From: an uncultured Veillonella sp.
Lineage (GTDB): Bacteria; Bacillota; Negativicutes; Veillonellales; Veillonellaceae
Length of the DNA: 26,321 nucleotides
Assembly (NCBI GenBank): GCA_900544365.1
Contig: UQVF01000021.1
Coordinates: 1 to 26,321 of the forward strand
Direction: 5' to 3'
Each line of letters opens with the position of its first letter. The first letter of the stretch is position 1. Of the stretch, positions 15,449 through 23,025 are shown one piece after another. The notes under the pieces are model-generated. The model worked only from the letters and a program-made list of their open reading frames with translations. It made no database searches and was not told where the DNA came from. The translations under genes and the position numbers were made by a program.

Positions 15449-16822
15449 TTATTTTTTGAAAGTATCTTCTGTAACCCAGTTTTCTTTTACCACTTGGCGA
15501 GCCCGTCCAAATGCTAATGCGCGGCTTGGCACATCCTTCGTTATGGTAGAGCCTGCTGCTACATAACTTTCACTACCAATTGTAACAGGTGCTACTAAAT
15601 TGGAATTACAACCTATAAATACGCCATCTTCAATGGTTGTACGATGTTTCTTTTTACCATCATAGTTCACTGTGATAGTGCCACAACCAATATTCACCTT
15701 GGATCCTACATCACTGTCGCCAATATAGGACAAGTGAGGAAGTTTGGTGCCTGTGCCAACCATGCTATTTTTCACTTCTACGAAGTTGCCGATTTTCACC
15801 TTGTCTGATAATACTGTATCCGGGCGCAAATGAACGAATGGACCGATGACTGTATCATTTTTAATTTCACAATCGTGGGCGTAGGAATCATGGATGTGGT
15901 TATTATCGCCCACTGTTACATTGGACAACCGTGTATTAGGTCCCAAAATATTATTGGTGCCTACTACTGTGTTGCCTTCTAATGTCGTATTTGGATAGAT
16001 GATCGTATCAGGTCCCACCACAACTTCTGGAGCAATGTAAGTACTATGTGGGTCCACTAAGGTAACGCCAGCTTCCATCAAAGCTAAGTTTGTGCGATTC
16101 CGCAAAATCAATTCTGCTTGTGCCAATTGCAAGCGACTATTAACCCCTAGAGATTCGTCGCTGTCCATAGTCATGTATGCGCTCACCGTTTTGCCTGCTT
16201 TTACAAGGATGCTCACCACGTCTGTAATGTATAGTTCTCCTTGCGCATTGTCATCTGACAATTGTTCTAAACAAGGCCATAATTCCTTGGAATCAAAAAT
16301 GTACATCCCAGTGTTCACTTCGTGCACTTTTAATTCATCCAATGTACCATCTTTTTCTTCTACAATACGTTCTACGGATTTAGTTTCATTGCGAATGATT
16401 CGACCATACCCATATGGATTATCCATGTAAGCCGTTAACACTGTAGCTGCTGCCCCTGTTTCTTTGTGGTGCGCCAACAATTGTTCCAATGTTTGTTGTG
16501 TTACCAATGGTGTATCACCACACAACAACAAGATGAGGCCTTCATGCTTACCCAATACAGATTCTGCTTGTTGTACCGCATGACCAGTCCCTTTTTGTTC
16601 TAATTGTGTCACGTATTCCACACGGTCACCTAAGTAAGCTTTCACATCGTCGCCACCGAAACCAACGATGACCACATTGCGTTTAGCCCCGACAGATTGT
16701 GCTGCTTCTAACACACGTTCCACCATAGCTTTACCAGCTACCTTGTGCAATACCTTTGGAAGTTTAGATTTCATACGTGTCCCTTTACCGGCCGCTAGAA
16801 TCAAACCTACTAATTCATTCAT
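15449..16822 (-). CDS. glmU: Bifunctional GlmU: GlcN-1-P acetyltransferase / GlcNAc-1-P uridyltransferase
   Basis: Carries out the last two steps to UDP-GlcNAc, the precursor for peptidoglycan and, in a diderm, lipid A. The N-terminal nucleotidyltransferase has LILAAGKGTRMKSKLPKVLHK, and further on GTGHAV and LLCGDTPLV. From about residue 250 onward comes the left-handed beta-helix of hexapeptide repeats, with RPDTVLSDKVKIGNFVEVKNS and the active-site region LPHLSYIGDS. Of two in-frame ATGs, the second (ending at 16822, 457 residues) is chosen because AAAGGTGG (16829-16836) is 6 bases upstream; it would directly abut the first. A TATAAT lies at 16854-16859 without a convincing -35. Confidence 0.97.
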   Translation of the reverse strand: MNELVGLILAAGKGTRMKSKLPKVLHKVAGKAMVERVLEAAQSVGAKRNVVIVGFGGDDVKAYLGDRVEYVTQLEQKGTGHAVQQAESVLGKHEGLILLLCGDTPLVTQQTLEQLLAHHKETGAAATVLTAYMDNPYGYGRIIRNETKSVERIVEEKDGTLDELKVHEVNTGMYIFDSKELWPCLEQLSDDNAQGELYITDVVSILVKAGKTVSAYMTMDSDESLGVNSRLQLAQAELILRNRTNLALMEAGVTLVDPHSTYIAPEVVVGPDTIIYPNTTLEGNTVVGTNNILGPNTRLSNVTVGDNNHIHDSYAHDCEIKNDTVIGPFVHLRPDTVLSDKVKIGNFVEVKNSMVGTGTKLPHLSYIGDSDVGSKVNIGCGTITVNYDGKKKHRTTIEDGVFIGCNSNLVAPVTIGSESYVAAGSTITKDVPSRALAFGRARQVVKENWVTEDTFKK

Positions 16823-16828
16823 ATACAT

Positions 16829-16836
16829 CCACCTTT
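16829..16836 (-). promoter_or_regulatory. Ribosome binding site deciding the glmU start
   Basis: AAAGGTGG on the minus strand touches the first in-frame ATG (16826-16828), leaving no spacer. It is 6 bases from the second (16820-16822), which is therefore the likely start. Confidence 0.6.
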
Positions 16837-16908
16837 ATTGTTGACATAGTAATATTATATATAAATTAGCATACCATATTGTGGGAGATTTTTCGACTGT
16901 TAATTACA

Positions 16909-16956
16909 GTATGTATCTCCTAGCATGTGATTATGATACACACTAGGATGGTATAC
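16909..16956 (-). repeat. Imperfect inverted repeat downstream of the AAA ATPase gene
   Basis: Arms at 16909-16929 and 16939-16956 share TCCTAG/CTAGGA, GTG/CAC and outer GTAT/ATAC. It lies 39 bases past the ATPase stop. There is no T run, so it may be a factor-dependent 3' end or an operator for glmU. A second small palindrome, ACTGT-5 nt-ACAGT, lies at 16896-16910. Confidence 0.4.
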
Positions 16957-16994
16957 ATTGGTCCCGCCCTATACGATTAACTCACCTTGTCATC

Positions 16995-18212
16995 TTACGA
17001 TGGTATGTCTAATAACCATTCTAATACATTTCTCTGTTGAATCCCATTATAGCTCGCATTCTTATTAATCACATCAAAGGTTAATAAGAACTTAGGATAA
17101 TGATCTTGTATTTGTTCTAACGGTTTAAGTTCTCGTTCTAACGTATGAGGATCTAATACACTTTGACTTACTTGGTAATATTCTATGGTACCGCGCTTTT
17201 GTGCGATAAAGTCGATTTCACCTTTTTGTAGATGACCTACATACACCTTGTATCCTCTACGTATGAGTTCTAAAAATACGATATTTTCTAAGATATGGCC
17301 TGTATCTTCGCCACGATTGGGTAACAAGAATTGTTTTAATGCTACATCCGCTGCATAGTACTTTGCATTTAGTTGCAATACTTCTTTTCCTCGAACATCA
17401 TAGCGATTCACTTGATACATGAGCAAAGCATCTTTTAGCCCATCCAGATAGCGTTCGATGGTTCTACCATCCACCTTACGCCCAGCACTGATAAGGGAGT
17501 TCTTAATCTTGGTAGGATTGATAAGACTCCCAATATTGGTAAATAAATATCTAGTCACACTTTCCAATAATTGTGGGTCTCCAATCTTACTGCGAGCAAT
17601 GATGTCTTTCAACACAATGGTGTTAAATATGCCCTGTAAATAATCTAGTATCATCGGCAGATTATCCCCTAAATGCAGGGTGCCTGGAAAGGAACTATAT
17701 TGTATGTAACGTTGATATAGTTCTTCCAATGACTGACGGTCATCCTCACGATGAGCTTCACAAAATTCTTTGAATGAAAGTGGCAACATATTTAGCTGTA
17801 CATAGCGTCCCGATAATAAGGTAGCCATTTCAGAAGACATAAAATACGCATTAGAGCCAGTGATGTATACCTTCACCTTATCTTTGATGTACAAACTGTC
17901 CACCACTTTTTCAAAGTTAGGCACATGTTGTATTTCATCAAGAAATATATACATCTCTTGATTTGGTATAAGCCGTTCTAGAATGTATTCATACAGTGTC
18001 CGATACTCTTGTAAATGCTCATACTCTAAATCTTCAAAATTAATACTTACAATCTGCTCCGGCTGAACACCTTGGGCTAACAACTCTTCCTTATACAACT
18101 GAAAGAGCGTAGACTTGCCACAACGGCGAATACCAGATACTACAATGATGGCATCCGTGTGCCGATGATTGCGTAAGAACTCTAAATACTGTTTGCGCTC
18201 AATTAATTTCAT
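16995..18212 (-). CDS. AAA_14/DUF4143 ATP-binding protein
   Basis: A 405-residue member of the AAA_14-DUF4143 family, common and often variable in bacteria and archaea, without an established biochemical role. The Walker A motif GIRRCGKST is at residues 27-35 and Walker B MYIFLDEIQ around 87-95. A sensor-like ITGSNAYF and SGRY follow. The C-terminal DUF4143 half ends in a nuclease-like fold (GEIDFIAQ...IEYYQVSQ); the usual EVK lysine position reads QVS, so catalysis is doubtful. The second ATG (ending at 18212) is chosen, since AAGGAGG leaves 6 bases before it but only 3 before the first. It stands alone, preceded by a 41-bp repeat block. Such genes are often gained and lost between strains. 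Confidence 0.85.
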   Translation of the reverse strand: MKLIERKQYLEFLRNHRHTDAIIVVSGIRRCGKSTLFQLYKEELLAQGVQPEQIVSINFEDLEYEHLQEYRTLYEYILERLIPNQEMYIFLDEIQHVPNFEKVVDSLYIKDKVKVYITGSNAYFMSSEMATLLSGRYVQLNMLPLSFKEFCEAHREDDRQSLEELYQRYIQYSSFPGTLHLGDNLPMILDYLQGIFNTIVLKDIIARSKIGDPQLLESVTRYLFTNIGSLINPTKIKNSLISAGRKVDGRTIERYLDGLKDALLMYQVNRYDVRGKEVLQLNAKYYAADVALKQFLLPNRGEDTGHILENIVFLELIRRGYKVYVGHLQKGEIDFIAQKRGTIEYYQVSQSVLDPHTLERELKPLEQIQDHYPKFLLTFDVINKNASYNGIQQRNVLEWLLDIPS

Positions 18213-18236
18213 CATATCCCTCCTTTATATTATAGA

Positions 18237-18399
18237 TTTTTATTATTTTGTGGATTCTGCAACATATTATAGTCTATATTTTATTATTTTATGGATTACA
18301 TAACATATTTCAATAATTTTTATTGCATTTTATGGATTCAAATGTAATTTTTTATTTATTTTACCATTTTTATGGAGTGTATAACAAATTTTATCTGTT
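18237..18399 (-). repeat. Four degenerate ~41-bp tandem repeats upstream of the ATPase gene
   Basis: Plus-strand units begin near 18237, 18278, 18319 and 18359. Each has TTTT(A/G)TGGA followed by a variable tetramer and, in three of four, AACATATT or AACAAATT. The TGGA cores fall at 18251, 18292, 18333 and 18373, spacings of 41, 41 and 40. Units 1 and 2 match at about 26 of the first 32 positions; units 3 and 4 are weaker. The array ends 24 bases from the ATPase start. It occupies part of a 414-base gap; the rest (18400-18626) holds only the terminator of the next gene. Confidence 0.65.
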
Positions 18400-18504
18400 C
18401 TTATAGTACGGTATGTTATAGAACGTTATTTTATACCAGTATCATCTATAACATAAGTCTATGTGCTTTCATATTGTGCATACTCAAATTGTCAATCCAC
18501 AATT

Positions 18505-18552
18505 ATAAATACAACAAAAGGAAAGCTGAAGTATTTCAACTTTCCTTTGTTG
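18505..18552 (-). terminator. Terminator after the one-span membrane protein gene
   Basis: Arms at 18512-18530 and 18535-18552 (CAACAAA...GGAAAGCTGAA against TTCAACTTTCC...TTTGTTG) with a 4-base loop and one bulged A. The minus-strand side ends in CCTTTTGTTGTATTTAT. It lies 75 bases past the stop. Confidence 0.65.
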
Positions 18553-18626
18553 CCTGTTACTTAATTTTACATATAGCGTTTTACTATACTTTGTGTCCAT
18601 AACAATCTAATATGCTATTGCTATCA

Positions 18627-19319
18627 TTATTTTTTATCTAACTTATTCAAATTATGCTTAATGTTTTCCAGTGCCTGCTCCATATCGTATTCTTTCACAA
18701 ATTCAAGTTCTGTTTCTTCCGGGTCAAAGGATGTTAGTTTGCCACCTTTTGTATTAAATATGCCTTTAATTCTAATAGAACTATTAGGTGGGATTAACGT
18801 GTATCGAATATCTTCTACTTTATGTGTTGCCTCCACTCGTCCATGGGCTTTTACTTTGATAGCCACAAAATAATCTGATGTATTTTGCACTGTTTGTTCC
18901 CATGTTCCATCTGTTTTAGCGCCACCTTTCAATAAGTCTATATCAAATCGTCCAGGTCCAAATATAAAGTTTGTTTTTGTCATATCTAATAATGATTTTT
19001 CAGTACTAGGGTTCGTATTATTCACAGACTTAATCACCCAAGGTGTGATCGGTGCTAACCTAGCTGCATTAGCTTCTGAATATCCAAAAATAGCCGTATA
19101 ATGATGGAGATAAAATAAAGCACCTACAAATACAATAAAAGGAATGAAAAATTCATTTAATCTTTGGAACAAAGTTTGATCGGGTCTTCCGAAGAAAAAT
19201 TCGTGAATGAACTGTTTTAGATCTTTCTTTATTTCTTGTCCCTCTTCACTGGCATCAAACTCTTTCTTTAAGTTTTTAGCTACCTCTTTAGCTTCTTTTA
19301 AGTCATTGAATAGTCCCAT
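18627..19319 (-). CDS. One-span membrane protein of unknown function
   Basis: I do not recognise this 230-residue protein. The first ~45 residues are charged and probably coiled (GLFNDLKEAKEVAKNLKKEF), followed by a single hydrophobic segment at about residues 57-74 (FFIPFIVFVGALFYLHHY). The remaining ~150 residues would lie outside the cytoplasm. They look beta-rich, with WEQTVQNTSDYFVAIKVKAHGRVEA and YTLIPPNSSIRIKGIFN, a pattern like an immunoglobulin-type domain. The end is again charged and helical. The ATG ending at 19319 is chosen over the longer frame because AAGGAG lies 7 bases upstream. It is flanked by hairpins on both sides and seems to be transcribed alone. Confidence 0.8.
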   Translation of the reverse strand: MGLFNDLKEAKEVAKNLKKEFDASEEGQEIKKDLKQFIHEFFFGRPDQTLFQRLNEFFIPFIVFVGALFYLHHYTAIFGYSEANAARLAPITPWVIKSVNNTNPSTEKSLLDMTKTNFIFGPGRFDIDLLKGGAKTDGTWEQTVQNTSDYFVAIKVKAHGRVEATHKVEDIRYTLIPPNSSIRIKGIFNTKGGKLTSFDPEETELEFVKEYDMEQALENIKHNLNKLDKK

Positions 19320-19388
19320 GTTATACTCCTTTTCATAAATCACTTTTACATAGAGAATACTAACTTCTGTTCTACTATAACACCTACG

Positions 19389-19407
19389 ATAGACATATTT
19401 TGTCTAT
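19389..19407 (-). promoter_or_regulatory. Palindrome upstream of the one-span membrane protein gene
   Basis: ATAGACA and TGTCTAT, 7-base perfect arms 5 bases apart, centred about 79 bases before the start codon. A possible -10 (TATAGT, 19374-19379) is nearby. The position fits an operator, but no regulator can be named. Confidence 0.4.
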
Positions 19408-19467
19408 GTAAATACTTATTATGAAAATTTTATAGATCCATAACTAAAATATTTCACCATATACACA

Positions 19468-19501
19468 ACGAAGGAAAGCCCATGCTTAGGCTTTCCTTCG
19501 T
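19468..19501 (-). terminator. Perfect hairpin after the MFS gene
   Basis: Thirteen-base perfect arms ACGAAGGAAAGCC (19468-19480) and GGCTTTCCTTCGT (19489-19501) with an 8-base loop. The minus-strand tail is only moderately T-rich (TTCGTTGTGT). A second small hairpin (CACTAG/CTAGTG, 19508-19528) lies between it and the stop codon. Placement between two units supports a terminator role. Confidence 0.65.
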
Positions 19502-19559
19502 AACTTTCACTAGCATATTCTACTAGTGCCTATTCTTTTATCAGTATTGTTTCATCTAG

Positions 19560-20882
19560 CTATGCTTTGTCAGCAGCCGCATAGATTTTTTGTACCCCTC
19601 TGTTGGATAAATAGCAAGAGAACATACAAAGAACTACGCCCACCAATAATGTGTAGAAGCCCATGTCCCAGCCCCAATGGTCTACAACGAAACCAAAGAG
19701 TGTTGTTCCTAAGGAACTACCCACTAGATAACTCATAAAACCACGCAAGCCTACGGCAGATCCTAGAGCAAAGGTTGGAATAACTTCCATAGCTTGTACA
19801 GGAATCATAGATTGTGGAATATAAATCAAACAACCTGTAATACAAGCAAATACAGTAGCCCATAAAATACTATCAGAGTTCATATATCCAATGACGCAAG
19901 CAAAGATGACCACTAAGCAATAGATTGGTAATTGCATGATGCGTCCTTTGAAGTATTTATCTACCAAATAGCCTGCCAAGATAGTAGATGGAATGGCAGC
20001 CCATTCAAATAACATATAGGCTACACTCATCTCTGTTTTCGTAAATCCTTTTACTTTCAGTAAGTATAAAGGAATCCAAGTAATCATACCAAAGCGGACC
20101 ATGTATACGAATACGTCGATTAACACCAAATACCAAGAATTTGGATTTTTAAATACAAAGTTATAGAACACTTGGAATGCGTTCATGTTCTCTGGTTTAC
20201 CTGCTGCCATTTTAGCAGATTTTTGTCCTGCTGCTTCCTCTTGGAATACTTCCTCTACCGTTGGTAATCCTTCTTCAGTTGGACGTTTACGAACAAAATA
20301 CAAGACTAATAGCACGCAAATGGCAGCTAATATTGCTGGTACTGCAAATGTACCGAGGCGCCAATGCTCTGTTCCCAAATAGCCAATTGCTACACCCACG
20401 ATAGGAGCCACAATGCCACCACCTAAGTTGTGGGACATATTCCAAATTGTACTAGCACGACCACGTTGTGATCTAGGGAACCAATACCCTACTGTAATAA
20501 TTGACGGTCCTACGCCCATTCCTTGGAATAAACCTAATAAAATAACGAGTCCGATGAATAAGGAATAATGTGTAGTAAATCCCATCAATACATTTAAGAT
20601 GACGCATAAAGTCAAACCGATAGCCATAAAATACTTCGGATTTGCTTTATCTGCCAACACAGACATGAATCCTTTGCTAAGTCCGTATGTAATCAATAAA
20701 CAGCTAGACAATAACCCTAATTGCGTTTTACTTAAATCCAGTTCACCAGATAAATAAGGCAACGCTAAATTAAAGTTACTGCGCACTAAGTAGTAAGCTG
20801 CATATCCGATCCATACACCAATCAGAGAATTCATTTGCAAGCGTAAAAAACGACTTTTTACCTCTTGACTAACAACGTCCAT
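19560..20882 (-). CDS. MFS transporter, organophosphate:phosphate antiporter family
   Basis: A 440-residue inner-membrane carrier with about 12 predicted spans. The N-terminal YYLVRSNFNLALPYLSGEL is characteristic of the GlpT/UhpT/PgtP (OPA) family, and Arg34 corresponds to the conserved phosphate-binding arginine of GlpT. The loop after the first half-set (GYWFPRSQRGRASTIWNMSHNLGGG) also fits. A charged central loop at about 200-235 separates the two six-helix halves. Substrates in the family include glycerol 3-phosphate, hexose phosphates and phosphoglycerates; which one applies here cannot be read from sequence. AAAGGAGG precedes the ATG. It lies 88 bases after the binding-protein gene with no clear terminator between, so the two may be co-transcribed. 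Confidence 0.88.
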   Translation of the reverse strand: MDVVSQEVKSRFLRLQMNSLIGVWIGYAAYYLVRSNFNLALPYLSGELDLSKTQLGLLSSCLLITYGLSKGFMSVLADKANPKYFMAIGLTLCVILNVLMGFTTHYSLFIGLVILLGLFQGMGVGPSIITVGYWFPRSQRGRASTIWNMSHNLGGGIVAPIVGVAIGYLGTEHWRLGTFAVPAILAAICVLLVLYFVRKRPTEEGLPTVEEVFQEEAAGQKSAKMAAGKPENMNAFQVFYNFVFKNPNSWYLVLIDVFVYMVRFGMITWIPLYLLKVKGFTKTEMSVAYMLFEWAAIPSTILAGYLVDKYFKGRIMQLPIYCLVVIFACVIGYMNSDSILWATVFACITGCLIYIPQSMIPVQAMEVIPTFALGSAVGLRGFMSYLVGSSLGTTLFGFVVDHWGWDMGFYTLLVGVVLCMFSCYLSNRGVQKIYAAADKA

Positions 20883-20970
20883 ACTAACGCCTCCTTTACA
20901 TTGTATGTCATGGCATAGTATATACCTTTTTCAATTGATAGGCTAGTAGTTTATGAACATAAAAGTTCAC

Positions 20971-22002
20971 TCATTTATAGTCTTTACTTTCAAAGTTAGG
21001 ATATAAACCATGAATCATAATATCTAATCCATCATATATGCGGACCCCAGCACTATAGACCATAAACAAAGGAATCCCATAAACCCGATGATTACGAATT
21101 GCATCCACATGTTGCAAGGCTAGATTATCATATAAACGTTGTATAATCTCATCTTGATGTTCATAATCCTCTTCTTGTAACACTACAAATATGACAGAAG
21201 GATTTAAATCAATCAATTCTTCTATATTGATGGTTTCCCCAACATCGCCCAATAAATTACCACCAATCTCTTCTATCATCTTTCCACCAAGTGTATCGTC
21301 ATCATACACACCAAACTGTCGTCCGGCCGGTTCTATAATCATCACTGTATCCTGTGTAGGATGCGTTTCTCCATATTCTTTAGCGGCTTTCACATATTGC
21401 TGTATACGATGAACAATCTCTTCGGCTTTCTCTTTGCGATTGACCACGTTCCCTAAATCTAGAATATATTGGTATTCTCCATCTACAGTAGCTAAAGAAG
21501 ACTCCGCTGATGAACTTGCTATATACGTATGTACTCCTCTGCTCATCCAAAAATCAGTACTTTTTAATCTGTCATTTTGAAATGTAGTATACCAACCTAC
21601 TATCAAGTCAGGCTCCCATAACAAAGTACTTTCCACATCTGGAACTTGCATACTTGTATAAGGAATTTTTTCATACTCTGCACGATACTCTTTTGCAATA
21701 TATTTGTTATTAGGCACTCCTATAGCTGCAATGATTCTATCTCCCATACCTAATGCTAATAGAGTTTCTACTGAATTTTGCCAAACTGCCATAATTCGAT
21801 AACTTTCATCATCATAGGCTATATCTTGGTAAGTAATTTTGCTTGTCAATTGATGTACAATACGAGAACTTGTCTTACTATTTCCTTCAGTAGTAACAAC
21901 ATAACTGGGCATGGGGATAAGTTGGTTTATTCCTTGCAAATATGCTGTATATATGCTAGCTAAAATAACAATACTAACTAGAAAGATATATATTTTTTTC
22001 AT
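20971..22002 (-). CDS. Periplasmic binding protein, FecB/TroA-like (helical backbone)
   Basis: A 343-residue secreted or membrane-tethered binding protein of the fold used for siderophores, heme and cobalamin. An N-terminal hydrophobic stretch (residues 4-22, IYIFLVSIVILASIYTAYL) would direct export. There is no lipobox cysteine, so it is either cleaved by signal peptidase I or stays anchored. Family features include VETLLALGMGDRIIAAIGVP, VESTLLWEPDLIVGW, and the C-terminal half with GGNLLGDVG...IDLNPSVIFVV. No permease or ATPase gene is in the window. It follows the TonB-dependent receptor, hinting at the same ligand. AGGGG lies a few bases before the ATG. A terminator hairpin ends only 14 bases upstream. 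Confidence 0.85.
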   Translation of the reverse strand: MKKIYIFLVSIVILASIYTAYLQGINQLIPMPSYVVTTEGNSKTSSRIVHQLTSKITYQDIAYDDESYRIMAVWQNSVETLLALGMGDRIIAAIGVPNNKYIAKEYRAEYEKIPYTSMQVPDVESTLLWEPDLIVGWYTTFQNDRLKSTDFWMSRGVHTYIASSSAESSLATVDGEYQYILDLGNVVNRKEKAEEIVHRIQQYVKAAKEYGETHPTQDTVMIIEPAGRQFGVYDDDTLGGKMIEEIGGNLLGDVGETINIEELIDLNPSVIFVVLQEEDYEHQDEIIQRLYDNLALQHVDAIRNHRVYGIPLFMVYSAGVRIYDGLDIMIHGLYPNFESKDYK

Positions 22003-22016
22003 TCTATCCCCTAAAT

Positions 22017-22043
22017 AAAAGAGCTACAATTTGTAGCTCTTTT
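22017..22043 (-). terminator. Rho-independent terminator after the receptor gene
   Basis: Perfect 13-base arms AAAAGAGCTACAA and TTGTAGCTCTTTT around a single central base. The minus-strand side ends in CTCTTTTATTT. It starts 7 bases after the receptor stop and ends 14 bases before the binding-protein start. Confidence 0.85.
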
Positions 22044-22050
22044 ACAATGA

Positions 22051-23025
22051 TTAGAAATTATATTTAATACCTACCATAACTTGTCGTCCTGGCATTGCAG
22101 CTCCTCCTGCACCAAAGTAAGAATCTGACATTGTTTCATAGGCTTCATTTGTCAAATTTGTAATTGCTAAATATGTGATTATATCTTTAGTGATATTGTA
22201 ATTTGCATTCCAATCTATTACAAAGAATCGTTTAGAAGTAAATCCTACTGTATTAGCACCAGTATAGTAATTCATCAATAGACCAGAAGAAAATTTATCA
22301 CTATCGTAATTTAAATTTAACGTATAATGATTAGCTGGTCGTAAATTATTAATACCAGAGTTAATATCTGCTGGATCATTAAAACTCCAACCTTCTTTAG
22401 TAGTATAACCATGTTTTGCAGACCAAATATCTTTTAAATGGCTATAGGCTAAACCAATATTCCAATGGTCATTTAACTTATGGTCTAAAGTAACATTAAA
22501 AGATGTTCTTTTTTGTTTTGCATTTACTGCATATTCTTCATCTTCTTCGCTTACAAAAGGAACTATTGCGATAGAATTAGACATATTCATCACACTATAG
22601 TGAGCTCCCAATGTGGTATTTTTGCCAAATTCTTTTTGATACCCTAATGTATATATATTTCCCTTCTCATCTTGTAATGGAATATTATTATCTCCATATA
22701 CTGCTTTATAATCACTGGCATGTAACGGACGTAACACACGAGACCAGCCTGCATATACGGTGCTATGATCAGCAAAGCGATATTGTAAGTTTAATGCTGG
22801 TGTCATGACATGTGTAGAGCCGCCTTGAGATTCTTTTGCTTCCGTTGTAAAATCTGTATACTTAGCAAAACGAAGTGCTGGTGTAATATCAAAGTTATCA
22901 TTAACATGAACTTTATCTTGTACATAACCGTAAATAGAATTACGTTTTACAAAGGTTTCTCGATGGCCTTTTTCGCCATTGCTATATATGATAGTTTGCC
23001 GCTTTATCATAGGTAATATTACCAA
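22051..23025 (-). pseudogene. TonB-dependent receptor, C-terminal fragment (frame -2 from N-terminal part)
   Basis: This frame encodes the second half of an outer-membrane beta-barrel receptor. Useful similarity starts at YSNGEKGHRETFVKRNSIYGYVQD, immediately after the N-terminal fragment stops; the residues before that in this frame are a shadow of the other frame. Alternating polar/aromatic strands follow (YTLGYQKEF, THYSVMNM-like segments, YTLNLNYDS), and the protein ends in GIKYNF with the terminal phenylalanine required for outer-membrane assembly. There is no Shine-Dalgarno or signal peptide, so it is unlikely to be made as a separate protein. Adding two bases (or removing one) in the TA tract at 22983-22989 would join it to the upstream part as one receptor of about 806 residues. 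Confidence 0.8.

Noticed and set aside
18237..18399. CRISPR array
   Set aside because: The 41-bp units are contiguous and degenerate, with no conserved repeat separated by unique spacers and no cas genes.
18372..18602. Plus-strand open frame of 76 codons, hydrophobic
   Set aside because: It starts inside the tandem-repeat block, has no ribosome binding site, runs through a terminator hairpin, and its composition is what AT-rich DNA gives by chance.
18468..19501. Shared AAGGAAAGC in the stems of two terminators as a DNA uptake sequence
   Set aside because: Only two of about ten hairpins here share it; too few to propose a repeated uptake signal from this window.
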